Source: Kineococcus vitellinus (lineage in GTDB: Bacteria; Actinomycetota; Actinomycetes; Actinomycetales; Kineococcaceae). Taken from it: a stretch of DNA of 43,462 bases. The stretch lies in contig NZ_JAAALL010000003.1 in NCBI RefSeq assembly GCF_009906315.1, positions 1 to 43,462 on the forward strand, written 5' to 3'. The translations under genes were made by a program, and so were the position numbers. The notes beneath the pieces were generated by a model, which saw nothing but the letters and a program-made list of their open reading frames with translations, searched no databases and was not told the DNA's origin. Of the stretch, positions 34,224 through 41,895 are shown piece after piece (position 1 is the first letter of the stretch; each line of letters begins with the position of its first letter).

Positions 34224-35327
34224 ATGTCCCGCACGTCCCGCCGCCTGGCCGCGGCGTTCGCCGCCACGGCCGTCCTGGCCGGCGGCGTCGTCTCGACCGG
34301 CGCGGCCGCGCAAGCCGCCGACGTGCACGTGTCCCCGGGCCGCCGCAGCGTCTCGGCCACGGCCGGGCAGAACCTGATGGCCGACTTCCGGGGTCCCGCG
34401 GGGACCCCGTTCAGCGCGGTCAGCGTGTGGAAGCAGGACGTCAGCGGCGCTCCGCTGCACGCCTCCTCGGCCGCGATGGTGAGCAACGTCGCCGACCAGG
34501 CCGCGAAGTACTACGGCGGCATCGCGGCCTTCAACGCCTACCGCTACAACACGAGCGTCTACACCGTCTCGGCGAGCACGCCGAAGGTGGACGTCCGCTG
34601 GGACAACTGCCAGAAGAAGACCTACACCCCCGGCGGGCTCACCGGTCCGGGCGGGCAGTTCACCCAGGTCCCGGTCCCCGACGACGCCGTGCCCTCCCCC
34701 GGCACCGACGGCGAGCTGACGATCTACTCCCCCGGCACGGACCAGCTGTGGGAGTTCTGGCAGGCGAAGAAGGTGGGTGGCACCTGGCAGGCGTGCTGGG
34801 GCGGTCGCATCGACCGCGTGTCGAGCGACCCGGGGTACTTCTCCGGCGGTTTCGGCGCCAGCGCCAGCGGTCTGGCCATCGTGGGCGGCACGATCGGCAT
34901 CAAGGAGGCCCAGGCCGGTCGCATCGACCACGCCCTCGCGCTGGCGATCCCGGCGCCGGGCAACTGGAACGAGTTCAGCTGGCCGGCCCAGCGCAGCGAC
35001 GGCTACGACAAGTCCGCCGGCCGGGTCCCCGAGGGCACTCGCCTGCGCCTGGACCCCTCGATCGACGTGGACAGCCTCAAGCTGACGCCCATCGCGACGA
35101 TGGTCGCCAAGGCCGCGCAGAAGTACGGCTTCATCGTCACCGACAAGGCCGGGTGCGTCGCGGTGACGGCGGAGAGCCCGGCCGCCACGATCGCCGCCAC
35201 CGGCGTCGACCCGTGGAAGGCGCTCATGCAGGGCAAGCCGGACTACCGGATCATGGAGGGCTTCCCCTGGGGGAAGCTGCAGGCGCTGCCGAAGGACTGG
35301 GGCAAGCCGTCCTCGCCGAAGCGCTGA
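34224..35327 (+). CDS. Secreted member of the unassigned family, core only (paralogue 3)
   Basis: 367 residues. Signal peptide MSRTSRRLAAAFAATAVLAG cut near AAAQAAD, then the family core to the end with no carbohydrate-binding domain. Conserved blocks are VWKQDVSGAPLHASSAAMVS, WDNCQKKTYTPGG, LTIYSPGTDQLWEFW, ACWGGRID, GGFGASASGLAIVGGTIGIK, RIDHALALAIPAP, WPAQRSDGYDKS, PEGTRLRLDPSIDVDSLKLT, KAAQKYGFIVTDKAGC and GFPWGKLQALPKDWGKP. This copy defines the minimal unit and shows that the core ends near GKLQALPKDWGKP. ATG at 34224 with GAGGAG. Divergent partner of paralogue 2. Confidence 0.85.
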   Translation: MSRTSRRLAAAFAATAVLAGGVVSTGAAAQAADVHVSPGRRSVSATAGQNLMADFRGPAGTPFSAVSVWKQDVSGAPLHASSAAMVSNVADQAAKYYGGIAAFNAYRYNTSVYTVSASTPKVDVRWDNCQKKTYTPGGLTGPGGQFTQVPVPDDAVPSPGTDGELTIYSPGTDQLWEFWQAKKVGGTWQACWGGRIDRVSSDPGYFSGGFGASASGLAIVGGTIGIKEAQAGRIDHALALAIPAPGNWNEFSWPAQRSDGYDKSAGRVPEGTRLRLDPSIDVDSLKLTPIATMVAKAAQKYGFIVTDKAGCVAVTAESPAATIAATGVDPWKALMQGKPDYRIMEGFPWGKLQALPKDWGKPSSPKR

Positions 35328-35378
35328 CGGGTCGCGGGAGCCGTCCTGACGGTCGGTGACTCCACTGCGGACGCGCGG

Positions 35379-35413
35379 TAACCTCCCGCTCGACGGTGAC
35401 ATCGAGCGGGAGG
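35379..35413 (+). promoter_or_regulatory. Perfect hairpin covering the ribosome site of the acetyltransferase gene
   Basis: CCTCCCGCTCGA (35382-35393) pairs fully with TCGAGCGGGAGG (35402-35413); the right arm contains GGGAGG, the ribosome site of the GTG start at 35420. TAACCT at 35379-35384 could be a -10 box (with GTGACT 17 bases before), in which case the palindrome would be an operator instead of an RNA hairpin. Confidence 0.5.
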
Positions 35414-35419
35414 ACACCC

Positions 35420-35947
35420 GTGAGCAGATCGTGGTGGCGCGAGTGGCTGGACCTGACCCGCAGCGACCTGCCGCTGAACCGCCCCTCCCGCGAGTCCATC
35501 GCGACGATGGCGATCTGGCGCTTCGGGCAGGTCCTGCACGACCGCCCGGGTGCGGTCGCGTTCGCGCTGCGCCGCGTCCACGGGGTCGTCGACCAGCTGT
35601 GGGTGCGCAACACCATCGGTGCCGAACTGCCCCGCAGCGTCGTCGTCGGTCCCGCGATGAAGCTGCCGCACGCCGGACGCGGGGTCATCGTGCACCCGGA
35701 GGCGCGCATCGGCGCCAACGTGACGCTGCACCACCGGGTGACGATCGGCGTGCGCAACAACGCCCGTCCCCCGCACATCGCCGACGGCGTCTACCTGGGC
35801 GCCGGGTCGGCCGTGCTGGGGCCCGTCGACCTGGGGCCGGGCTGCAAGATCGGTGCGAACGCCGTCGTCGTCAAGGACGTGGCGGCCGGCGCGACCGTCG
35901 TCTCGCCGCCGGCCCGCGTGCTGGAACGTCCTCCCGCGCAGACCTGA
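35420..35947 (+). CDS. Hexapeptide-repeat acetyltransferase (serine-acetyltransferase-like)
   Basis: 175 residues. The C-terminal half is a left-handed beta-helix of hexapeptide repeats: GRGVIVHPEARIGANVTLHH, RVTIGVRN, PHIADGVYLGAGSAVLGPVD, LGPGCKIGANAVVVKDVAAG. The order resembles CysE-type acetyltransferases, but the N-terminus (WWREWLDLTRSDLPLNRPSR) is that of the polysaccharide-cluster subtype. O-acetylation of a glycan is therefore more likely than cysteine synthesis. GTG start at 35420 behind GGGAGGA. It converges with the flippase gene with 10 bases between. Confidence 0.82.
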   Translation: MSRSWWREWLDLTRSDLPLNRPSRESIATMAIWRFGQVLHDRPGAVAFALRRVHGVVDQLWVRNTIGAELPRSVVVGPAMKLPHAGRGVIVHPEARIGANVTLHHRVTIGVRNNARPPHIADGVYLGAGSAVLGPVDLGPGCKIGANAVVVKDVAAGATVVSPPARVLERPPAQT

Positions 35948-35961
35948 GGTCCGCGCCTCAG
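35944..35961. terminator. Small hairpin containing both stop codons
   Basis: CTGAGG-TCCGCG-CCTCAG; the TGA of the acetyltransferase and the stop of the flippase gene lie in opposite arms. The stem is only 6 bp, so it is a weak terminator. Confidence 0.4.
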
Positions 35962-37508
35962 CCGCGGCGGCGCCGGGCGAGCCGCAGCGTCTCCAGCAGC
36001 CGGGGGCGCTGCAGCAGCAGCGAGCCGGCGCCGTAGAGGAGCACGCCGAGCGCCACCTGGACCAGGACCGTCCCGCTCGACGCCGGGTCCCAGCCGAGCA
36101 CGCGCGGCAGGTACCAGACCAGGACGCCCATCACCGCGGCGGTCAGCAGGGTCGGCGCGGCACCGCGCAGGGTCTGGGTGACGCGCAGGCCGACGACGCG
36201 GCCGGAGACGTGCAGGGCGACCGGCGCCATCACCCAGGACTTCACCAGGACCCCCCAGGCGACGCCGACGATCCCCCAACGCAGGCCGACGGCCATGGCG
36301 ACCACGCCCACGACGGAGCCGACGATCCCCATGACGAACATGGTGGTCGTGCGCCCCTGCGACTGGTACAGCCAGCCCACGCTCGTGCTGACGCACTGCG
36401 GGACGCCCGCGATGCACAGCACCTGCAGGACCGGCACCACCGCGGTCCACTGCTCGCCCCACAGCAGGGGCACGAGGCCCTCCGCGGTGGCGGCCAGGCC
36501 GACGAGCACCGGGATGGTGACGAAGTTGATGGTCCCCAGCGAGCGCAGGTACATCGAGCGCACCCGCGGGTGGTCGTCGCGCACGGCGGCCAGGGCGGGG
36601 AACATCACCCGCCCCAGCGTCCCGGTGATCTGCGTGACCGGCAGCAGCATGAGGTTGTACCCGCGCCCGTAGAGGCCGAGCGGGGCGGCCCCGAGGAAGC
36701 GCCCGATGAGCAGGTTGTCCGCGTTCCGGCCCCAGTAGTTCACGACGTTGAAGCCGAGCATGCCGCCGGAGAAGCGCCACAGCTCCCGCAGGCTCCTGCG
36801 GTCGACGAAGTGGCGGGGCCGCCAGCGGACCACGCAGAACAGCACGACGGAGGTGAGCGCGGTCGACACCAGCGGCCCGGAGACCAGCGCGAAGGTCCCC
36901 GCGCCCAGCAGGGCCGCGACCACGGTGGTGACGTGCCCCACCAGGGCCGACGACAGGTCGACGGCCGCGATCGTGCGGAAGCGCAGCTGCCGCTGCAGGA
37001 TCGAGTAGTGCACCACGCCGAGGGACAGCGTGAACGCCAGCGCGACGAACGGCATGAGGCTCGTCATCCGGGGGGCGTCGAAGAACTCGGCGATCAACGG
37101 TGAGATCGCCCACATGAGGCCGGCGTAGAGGACACCGCTCACGGCGTTGATCCAGAAGACCGTCGACAGGTCGCGCTCGCTGGGCGAGCGCTGGTGCACC
37201 AGGGCGGCCCCGAGCCCCATCTCGAAGAACAGCGTGGCGAAGCCCGTGACGACGTAGATGCTGGCCAGCAGGCCGAAGTCCGCCGGTGCCAGCAGCCGGG
37301 CCAGCACCAGACCGGCCAGGAACTGCAGGCCCTGGGTGCCGAGCTTGCTCATCCCCGCCCACTTGGCGCCGGAGACGACCGCGCCCTTCATGGAGCCGGA
37401 GGTGTCCACCGTCGCGGCCGCCGCGGCCGCCGCAGTGCGCTCGTCGGCGGCGGCGGCCTGCTCGCCCGCCGCCTGCTCGCCCGCCGCGGGCTCCACGCCG
37501 TGCGTCAC
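35958..37508 (-). CDS. Polysaccharide flippase, Wzx/TuaB type
   Basis: 516-residue membrane protein with about twelve to fourteen helices that would move lipid-linked sugar units across the membrane. Family pattern at the start of the core: KGAVVSGAKWAGMSKLGTQG, LQFLAGLVLARLLAPADFGL, then GLGAALVHQ and NVVNYWGRNADNLLIGRFLG. A low-complexity Ala/Glu-rich stretch of about 40 residues precedes it. GTG at 37508 overlaps the stop of the pyruvyl transferase gene (GTGA), so the two are coupled and probably act on the same glycan. Confidence 0.9.
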   Translation of the reverse strand: MTHGVEPAAGEQAAGEQAAAADERTAAAAAAATVDTSGSMKGAVVSGAKWAGMSKLGTQGLQFLAGLVLARLLAPADFGLLASIYVVTGFATLFFEMGLGAALVHQRSPSERDLSTVFWINAVSGVLYAGLMWAISPLIAEFFDAPRMTSLMPFVALAFTLSLGVVHYSILQRQLRFRTIAAVDLSSALVGHVTTVVAALLGAGTFALVSGPLVSTALTSVVLFCVVRWRPRHFVDRRSLRELWRFSGGMLGFNVVNYWGRNADNLLIGRFLGAAPLGLYGRGYNLMLLPVTQITGTLGRVMFPALAAVRDDHPRVRSMYLRSLGTINFVTIPVLVGLAATAEGLVPLLWGEQWTAVVPVLQVLCIAGVPQCVSTSVGWLYQSQGRTTTMFVMGIVGSVVGVVAMAVGLRWGIVGVAWGVLVKSWVMAPVALHVSGRVVGLRVTQTLRGAAPTLLTAAVMGVLVWYLPRVLGWDPASSGTVLVQVALGVLLYGAGSLLLQRPRLLETLRLARRRRG

Positions 37509-38779
37509 GCGGGCCTCCGCTGCAGGACGCCCGCCACGAGGGCGCCGACCTCCTCGGCACCCGCCGCCATCGCCGGCACCGCGGCGGCCACCTGCTCGCG
37601 CACGCGCGGGGCCTCGTCGAGCAGGGCGAGGACGCGCTCGCTCAGCACCTGCGGCGTGACGTCGTCGATGTCGACGGTCCACTCCGGCAGGCCCAGCTGC
37701 CCCCACACCTCGCTCGTCTTGTACTCGTAGGCGATCGTCAGCGTGGGGACCCCGGTGCACACGGCGCTGATGGCGCCGTGCAGGCGGGTGGACAGCATGG
37801 CGTCGAAGGTGCCCAGCAGGTCGATGAGCTCCTCGGGGTGGTGCGCGGCGCGGTCGACGACGACGTGCTCGCGGACGTCGTCGGGCAGACCCTCGGCCAC
37901 CCGCAGGGCGAACTCGGAGTCGTCGCGCACGTACTCCGGCCGCCCCTGGCAGGTCGAGACGAAGGTCACCTCGGCGCCGCGCTCGCGCACCGCGCTGGTC
38001 ACCGCCGCGCGCAGGGCCTCGGCGTAGTCGGCCATGCCGCGCTCGCGGTCCTTGTCGCGGAAGAAGGCCCAGTCCCGCACGCTGACGGCCAGCCGCGGCG
38101 GCCCGGCGCCCTCGGCGCGCTCGGCGGCCAGGAGCTCCGGGCGGGCCAGGGCGAAGACGACGTCGGGGACGACGCGGCAGCGGGCGGGGTCGGCGCCGAT
38201 CTCGACGACGTGCTGCAGCGAGCGCTCGTCGCGCAGCAGCACCAGGTCGGCCGTCTCCAGCACGGGCCGCAGGGCCTGCCGGTTCTCCGGCTTGCGGAAG
38301 GGACCGGCCGACTGCGGGAGGAAGACGAGCGGCTTGCGCAGCCGGCGCGCCACGTCGAGGTCGAAGACCTTGTCGGTCAAGTTGTAGTTGTCCGTGAGCG
38401 TCGTGCCCCCGGTGTAGGCGATGACGTCCGCCCGGGCCATCTCCCGAAAGGCGGGCGCCGCGGCCGCCGGCACTAGGAGCGCGGCCGGCGCGCCCACCCC
38501 GCGGCCGAGCAGCGAGGCCGCCGCCTTGACCCGTGCGCAGCGCACCCGGTGGAGCAGGGCGCGCACCCTCGTCGGCAGCCGGCCGCCCGGCGCCAGCGAG
38601 GGCAGCAGGAAGGGCGCGAACGGGACGTCCGGCAGGTACGTCGCCGCCGGCCCGGGGTGGGTGTCGGACACCGAGACGCGGGCACCGGGCCACTGCCGCT
38701 GCAGCACTCGGCGCTGTGCGACCAGGATGGCCGCGTCGCCGCCGTTGAGCGAGACGAGGCCGAGGATGTGCACGTGCAT
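37505..38779 (-). CDS. Polysaccharide pyruvyl transferase family protein
   Basis: 424 residues of the CsaB/WcaK type that attaches pyruvate ketals to glycans. Seen: MHVHILGLVSLNGGDAAILV, ADVIAYTGGTTLTDNYNLTD, KPLVFLPQSAGPFRKPENR, VLLRDERSLQHVVEIGA, RVVPDVVFAL and the C-terminal STRLHGAISAVCTGVPTLTI with the typical RLH. Pyruvylated wall polymers are known ligands of SLH domains; whether that applies here is unknown. ATG at 38779. First gene of the pair with the flippase; divergent from pmt. Confidence 0.88.
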   Translation of the reverse strand: MHVHILGLVSLNGGDAAILVAQRRVLQRQWPGARVSVSDTHPGPAATYLPDVPFAPFLLPSLAPGGRLPTRVRALLHRVRCARVKAAASLLGRGVGAPAALLVPAAAAPAFREMARADVIAYTGGTTLTDNYNLTDKVFDLDVARRLRKPLVFLPQSAGPFRKPENRQALRPVLETADLVLLRDERSLQHVVEIGADPARCRVVPDVVFALARPELLAAERAEGAGPPRLAVSVRDWAFFRDKDRERGMADYAEALRAAVTSAVRERGAEVTFVSTCQGRPEYVRDDSEFALRVAEGLPDDVREHVVVDRAAHHPEELIDLLGTFDAMLSTRLHGAISAVCTGVPTLTIAYEYKTSEVWGQLGLPEWTVDIDDVTPQVLSERVLALLDEAPRVREQVAAAVPAMAAGAEEVGALVAGVLQRRPA

Positions 38780-38968
38780 CCGAGGTGACTGCCTTCCGTC
38801 CGTGCTGACTCCGCCACCCGGTGGGCGGCGGACCGACCTGATGGACCGGACGGACGGCATTGTCACCCCTGGTCGGCGCAGCCATGCAACCGCACGTGCA
38901 CGCTCGGTGGCAAACAGCGAGGCCGCTGCCGGCCGTGCACCGACCGGGCGCCAGGAGCCGCACCTACG

Positions 38969-40600
38969 ATGCCGAGGGTGAGCACCACCCTGCGCGCCCC
39001 GTCCCCGCCGGCCGAGGACCTGCGCGAGCGGCTGCTGGGCGGGCCCTCGGAGATCGACGGGGAGTCCTGGCGGCGCGGCTGGCTCCCGCTGCTGCTCGTC
39101 ACCGCGATCGGCGGCTTCCTGCGCTTCTTCCAGCTCGGCCGCCCCCACCAGCTCGTCTTCGACGAGACGTACTACGTCAAGCAGGCGTGGTCGCTGCTGC
39201 AGCACGGCGTCGAGCTGCGCAACGACCCCGCGCTGGGCAGCACCCCGGACGCCCTGTTCACCGCCGGCACCCCCGACGTCTTCGACACCGCCGGCGACTT
39301 CGTCGTCCACCCGCCCGTGGGCAAGTGGATGATCGCCGTCGGCCAGTGGATCTTCGGGGTCGACTCCTCCTTCGGCTGGCGCTTCTCCGCCGCCGTCGTG
39401 GGGACCCTGTCGATCCTGCTCATCGGCCGCGTCGCGCGCCGCATGTTCCGCTCGACGCTGCTGGGGGTCACCGCCGCCGTCCTGCTCTCGGTCGACGGCC
39501 AGCACTTCGTGGAGAGCCGCACGAGCCTGCTCGACGTCTTCCTCATGTTCTGGGTGCTGGTGGCCTTCGCCTGCCTGCTGGTCGACCGCGACCGGGCGCG
39601 CGAGCGGCTGGCCCGGGCGGTGGCCTCCGGCCCGGTGGACGGGCTCGGCCCCCGGCTGGGCTTCCGCGGCTGGCGGCTGGCGGCCGGGGTCAGCCTCGGC
39701 CTGGCGTGCGGGGTGAAGTGGTCGGGCCTGTACGTGGTGGCCGTCTTCGGGCTGCTGACGGTGCTGTGGGACGCCGGCGCCCGGCGCGCGGCCGGCGTGC
39801 GGGCCTGGCTGCCCGCCGCGGCCTGGCGCGACGGCCTGCCCGCCTTCGTCGCGCTCGTGCCGACCGCCGTGGTCGTCTACGTCGGCACCTGGGCGGGCTG
39901 GTTCGCCTCCGACGCCGGCTGGGACCGCTCCTGGGGCGCCGAGCACCCCGCCGACGGCGCCGGCCGCCTCGTGCCGGACGCGCTGCGCAGCCTGTGGCAC
40001 TACCACCAGCAGGCGTACGCCTTCCACGTCGGCCTCGACAGCCCCCACCCCTACTCGGCCAACCCGTGGTCCTGGCTCGTGCAGGGCCGCCCGACGTCCT
40101 TCTTCTACGAGTCGAAGGCGCAGGGCCAGGAGGGCTGCGACGTCGCCGACTGCGCGAAGGCGATCACCTCGCTGGGCACCCCGGTGCTGTGGTGGGCGGC
40201 CGCGCTGGCGCTGCTGGTCGTCCTGGTCCGCTGGGCGCTCGTGCGCGACTGGCGGGCCGGCGCCGTGCTGGCCGGGTACGCGGCGACCTACCTGCCCTGG
40301 TTCCAGTACCAGCACCGCACGATCTTCACCTTCTACGCCGTCGTGCTCGCCCCCTTCGTCGTGCTGGCCCTCGTGCACGTGCTGGGGCTCGTGCTGGGCC
40401 CGGACCCGCGCTCGGTAGCCCTGCGCGGCGGGGTCCGCCTCGAGGCCACCGTGCGGCGCCGGCGCCGGGGGGCCCTGGTCGCCGGCGCGGTCGTCGTGGC
40501 GTGCGTGGCCTGCTTCGCCTTCTTCTGGCCGGTCTACACGGCACAGGTGATCCCGTACGAGAGCTGGCAGCGCCGGATGTGGCTGCCCAGCTGGGTCTAG
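38969..40600 (+). CDS. Protein O-mannosyltransferase (Pmt, GT39)
   Basis: 543-residue polytopic membrane enzyme that uses polyprenyl-phosphate mannose to mannosylate secreted proteins at Ser/Thr. The catalytic Asp-Glu is in QLVFDETYYVKQAWSLLQHG; HPPVGKWMIAVGQWIFGVDS, DGQHFVESRTSLLDVFLMFW and WLVQGRPTSFFYESKAQGQE are typical of the Rv1002c group. ATG at 38969; a GTG at 38978 is possible. Its substrates could include the Ser/Thr/Pro-rich tails of secreted proteins nearby, but this is an inference. Confidence 0.92.
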   Translation: MPRVSTTLRAPSPPAEDLRERLLGGPSEIDGESWRRGWLPLLLVTAIGGFLRFFQLGRPHQLVFDETYYVKQAWSLLQHGVELRNDPALGSTPDALFTAGTPDVFDTAGDFVVHPPVGKWMIAVGQWIFGVDSSFGWRFSAAVVGTLSILLIGRVARRMFRSTLLGVTAAVLLSVDGQHFVESRTSLLDVFLMFWVLVAFACLLVDRDRARERLARAVASGPVDGLGPRLGFRGWRLAAGVSLGLACGVKWSGLYVVAVFGLLTVLWDAGARRAAGVRAWLPAAAWRDGLPAFVALVPTAVVVYVGTWAGWFASDAGWDRSWGAEHPADGAGRLVPDALRSLWHYHQQAYAFHVGLDSPHPYSANPWSWLVQGRPTSFFYESKAQGQEGCDVADCAKAITSLGTPVLWWAAALALLVVLVRWALVRDWRAGAVLAGYAATYLPWFQYQHRTIFTFYAVVLAPFVVLALVHVLGLVLGPDPRSVALRGGVRLEATVRRRRRGALVAGAVVVACVACFAFFWPVYTAQVIPYESWQRRMWLPSWV

Positions 40601-40660
40601 GCCCGGCCCGCCGGCGGCGGTCGTGGCTGCCGCCACGCCCGGCGTGCCAGGATCACCGGC

Positions 40661-41524
40661 ATGCGGGTGACCTACCTGGTGCTGGCCCACCACAAGCCGC
40701 AGCAGCTGGCGTCCCTGCTGCACCTGCTGCTGGCCGAGGGGGACCGGGCGGTCGTCCACGTCGACGCGAACGTCGACGACGCCCCCTTCCGCCGCGCCAC
40801 CGCGGACCTCGGCCCCTCGGCCGTCCTCACCACCGCCCGGCACCGGGTGCGCTGGGGCGGGTTCGGGATGGTCGCCGCCACGCTGAGCGCGCTGCGGCAG
40901 GCCGTGCGCTCCGTCCCGGCGGACCACTACGTGCTCCTCAGCGGTGTCGACCTGCCGATCAAGCCGATCGCGGCCCTGCACCGCGAACTGGCCGCCGGTC
41001 AGGTGCGGATGAACTGCTGGCCGATGCCGGACGAGCGGCGCGGCAAGCCGATGTCGCGCCTGGAGCGCTGGTACGTCGCACCCCGGCACCGGGGCAGCAG
41101 GGTCGCGGCCCGGCTGAACCGGCTGCTGGAGCGGCTGCCGCGGCGCGACGTCGCCGCGGCCCTGGGCCCGGCCCGCCCGCACGCGGGCTCGCAGTGGTGG
41201 TCGATGCCGCACGGGTGCGCCGAGCAGGTGCTCGACTTCGTCGACGCCTCCCCCCGGTTCGTGCGCTTCTTCCACCACGTCCGGGTGCCCGACGAGGTCT
41301 TCTTCCAGACGGTCGTGAAGGCCCTGCCGACGGACTGGGACGTGCGCCCCGGCCTGACGTACACGCGCTGGACCTCGTCGGACCGGCTCAGCCCGGACAC
41401 GCTCACGACGGCCGACGTCGCAGCGCTGGCGCGGGCGGACGCGTTCTTCGCCCGCAAGTTCGACCTCGACGCCGACCCGCAGGTGCTCGAGGAGGTCCGC
41501 ACCCGCCTGCTCGCCCCCGGCTGA
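40661..41524 (+). CDS. GT14-type (core-2/I-branching-like) glycosyltransferase
   Basis: 287 residues. Family-14 marks: YLVLAHHKPQQLASLLHLLL, AVVHVDANVDD, RHRVRWGGFGMVAATLSALR, HYVLLSGVDLPIKPI and GSQWWSMPHGCAEQVLDFVD, followed by a VPDEVFFQTVV motif with the likely catalytic acid. Members add beta-linked N-acetylglucosamine or xylose; the acceptor here is unknown. No signal or membrane span, so it is cytosolic. ATG at 40661, 60 bases after pmt. Confidence 0.88.
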   Translation: MRVTYLVLAHHKPQQLASLLHLLLAEGDRAVVHVDANVDDAPFRRATADLGPSAVLTTARHRVRWGGFGMVAATLSALRQAVRSVPADHYVLLSGVDLPIKPIAALHRELAAGQVRMNCWPMPDERRGKPMSRLERWYVAPRHRGSRVAARLNRLLERLPRRDVAAALGPARPHAGSQWWSMPHGCAEQVLDFVDASPRFVRFFHHVRVPDEVFFQTVVKALPTDWDVRPGLTYTRWTSSDRLSPDTLTTADVAALARADAFFARKFDLDADPQVLEEVRTRLLAPG

Positions 41525-41895
41525 GGCCGGCGGCCGGGGCTGCGAGAGCCCGCGCGCGCCCGATCGGGACGCGGTGTGAAACACCTCCACCCCGGCCGGC
41601 GATGTCGTCGCAGGAACCTTCCGCGGGACCCGGGAACAGGTGCAGATCACCCAGCGCGAGGGGTCTGCGGCAGGAGTCCGGGCGTTCGGGCGCACGGTCA
41701 CGCTGGGCGACGACTACGGCTCACCCGAAGGAGTGGGGGCCTGGGACGGCCGTCCCCCCGGTCCCGGGGGACGGCGCGTGACATCGGCTGCGCCAAACCC
41801 CGCAGCCGGGTGAACCCGCGGCGCGGAGTTGAAGGCGGGGTGGTGGCGGGCCCGATGGGTCGGGTGTCGAAGAGAACTCGTCACCTGGAGCCCTC
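41525..41895 (+). other. Long leader of paralogue 4
   Basis: 371 bases without a supported gene. Seen: small hairpins GGGCT-GCGAG-AGCCC (41537-41551) and GGTGT-GAA-ACACC (41573-41585), a strong GC hairpin region at about 41748-41775, CGGGT-GA-ACCCG (41807-41818), TTGAAGG (41829-41835) and CCGATGGGT (41852-41860). CGGGTGA, TTGAAGG-like and CCGATGGGT recur in the same order in the leader of paralogue 1. Its purpose is not known. Confidence 0.45.

Noticed and set aside
35420-35947. Serine O-acetyltransferase CysE for cysteine synthesis
   Set aside because: The hexapeptide part is CysE-like, but the short length, different N-terminus and the glycan neighbours favour a polysaccharide acetyltransferase.
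37505-41701. A 1398-codon open frame on the minus strand
   Set aside because: Only its last 424 codons (from 38779 down) are real, the pyruvyl transferase. The rest is antisense to pmt and the GT14 gene.
41550-41895. A c-di-AMP (ydaO) or c-di-GMP riboswitch ahead of paralogue 4
   Set aside because: CGGGTGAACCC and nearby bases resemble part of ydaO, but the conserved 3' block of that RNA is missing and the c-di-GMP core is not present.
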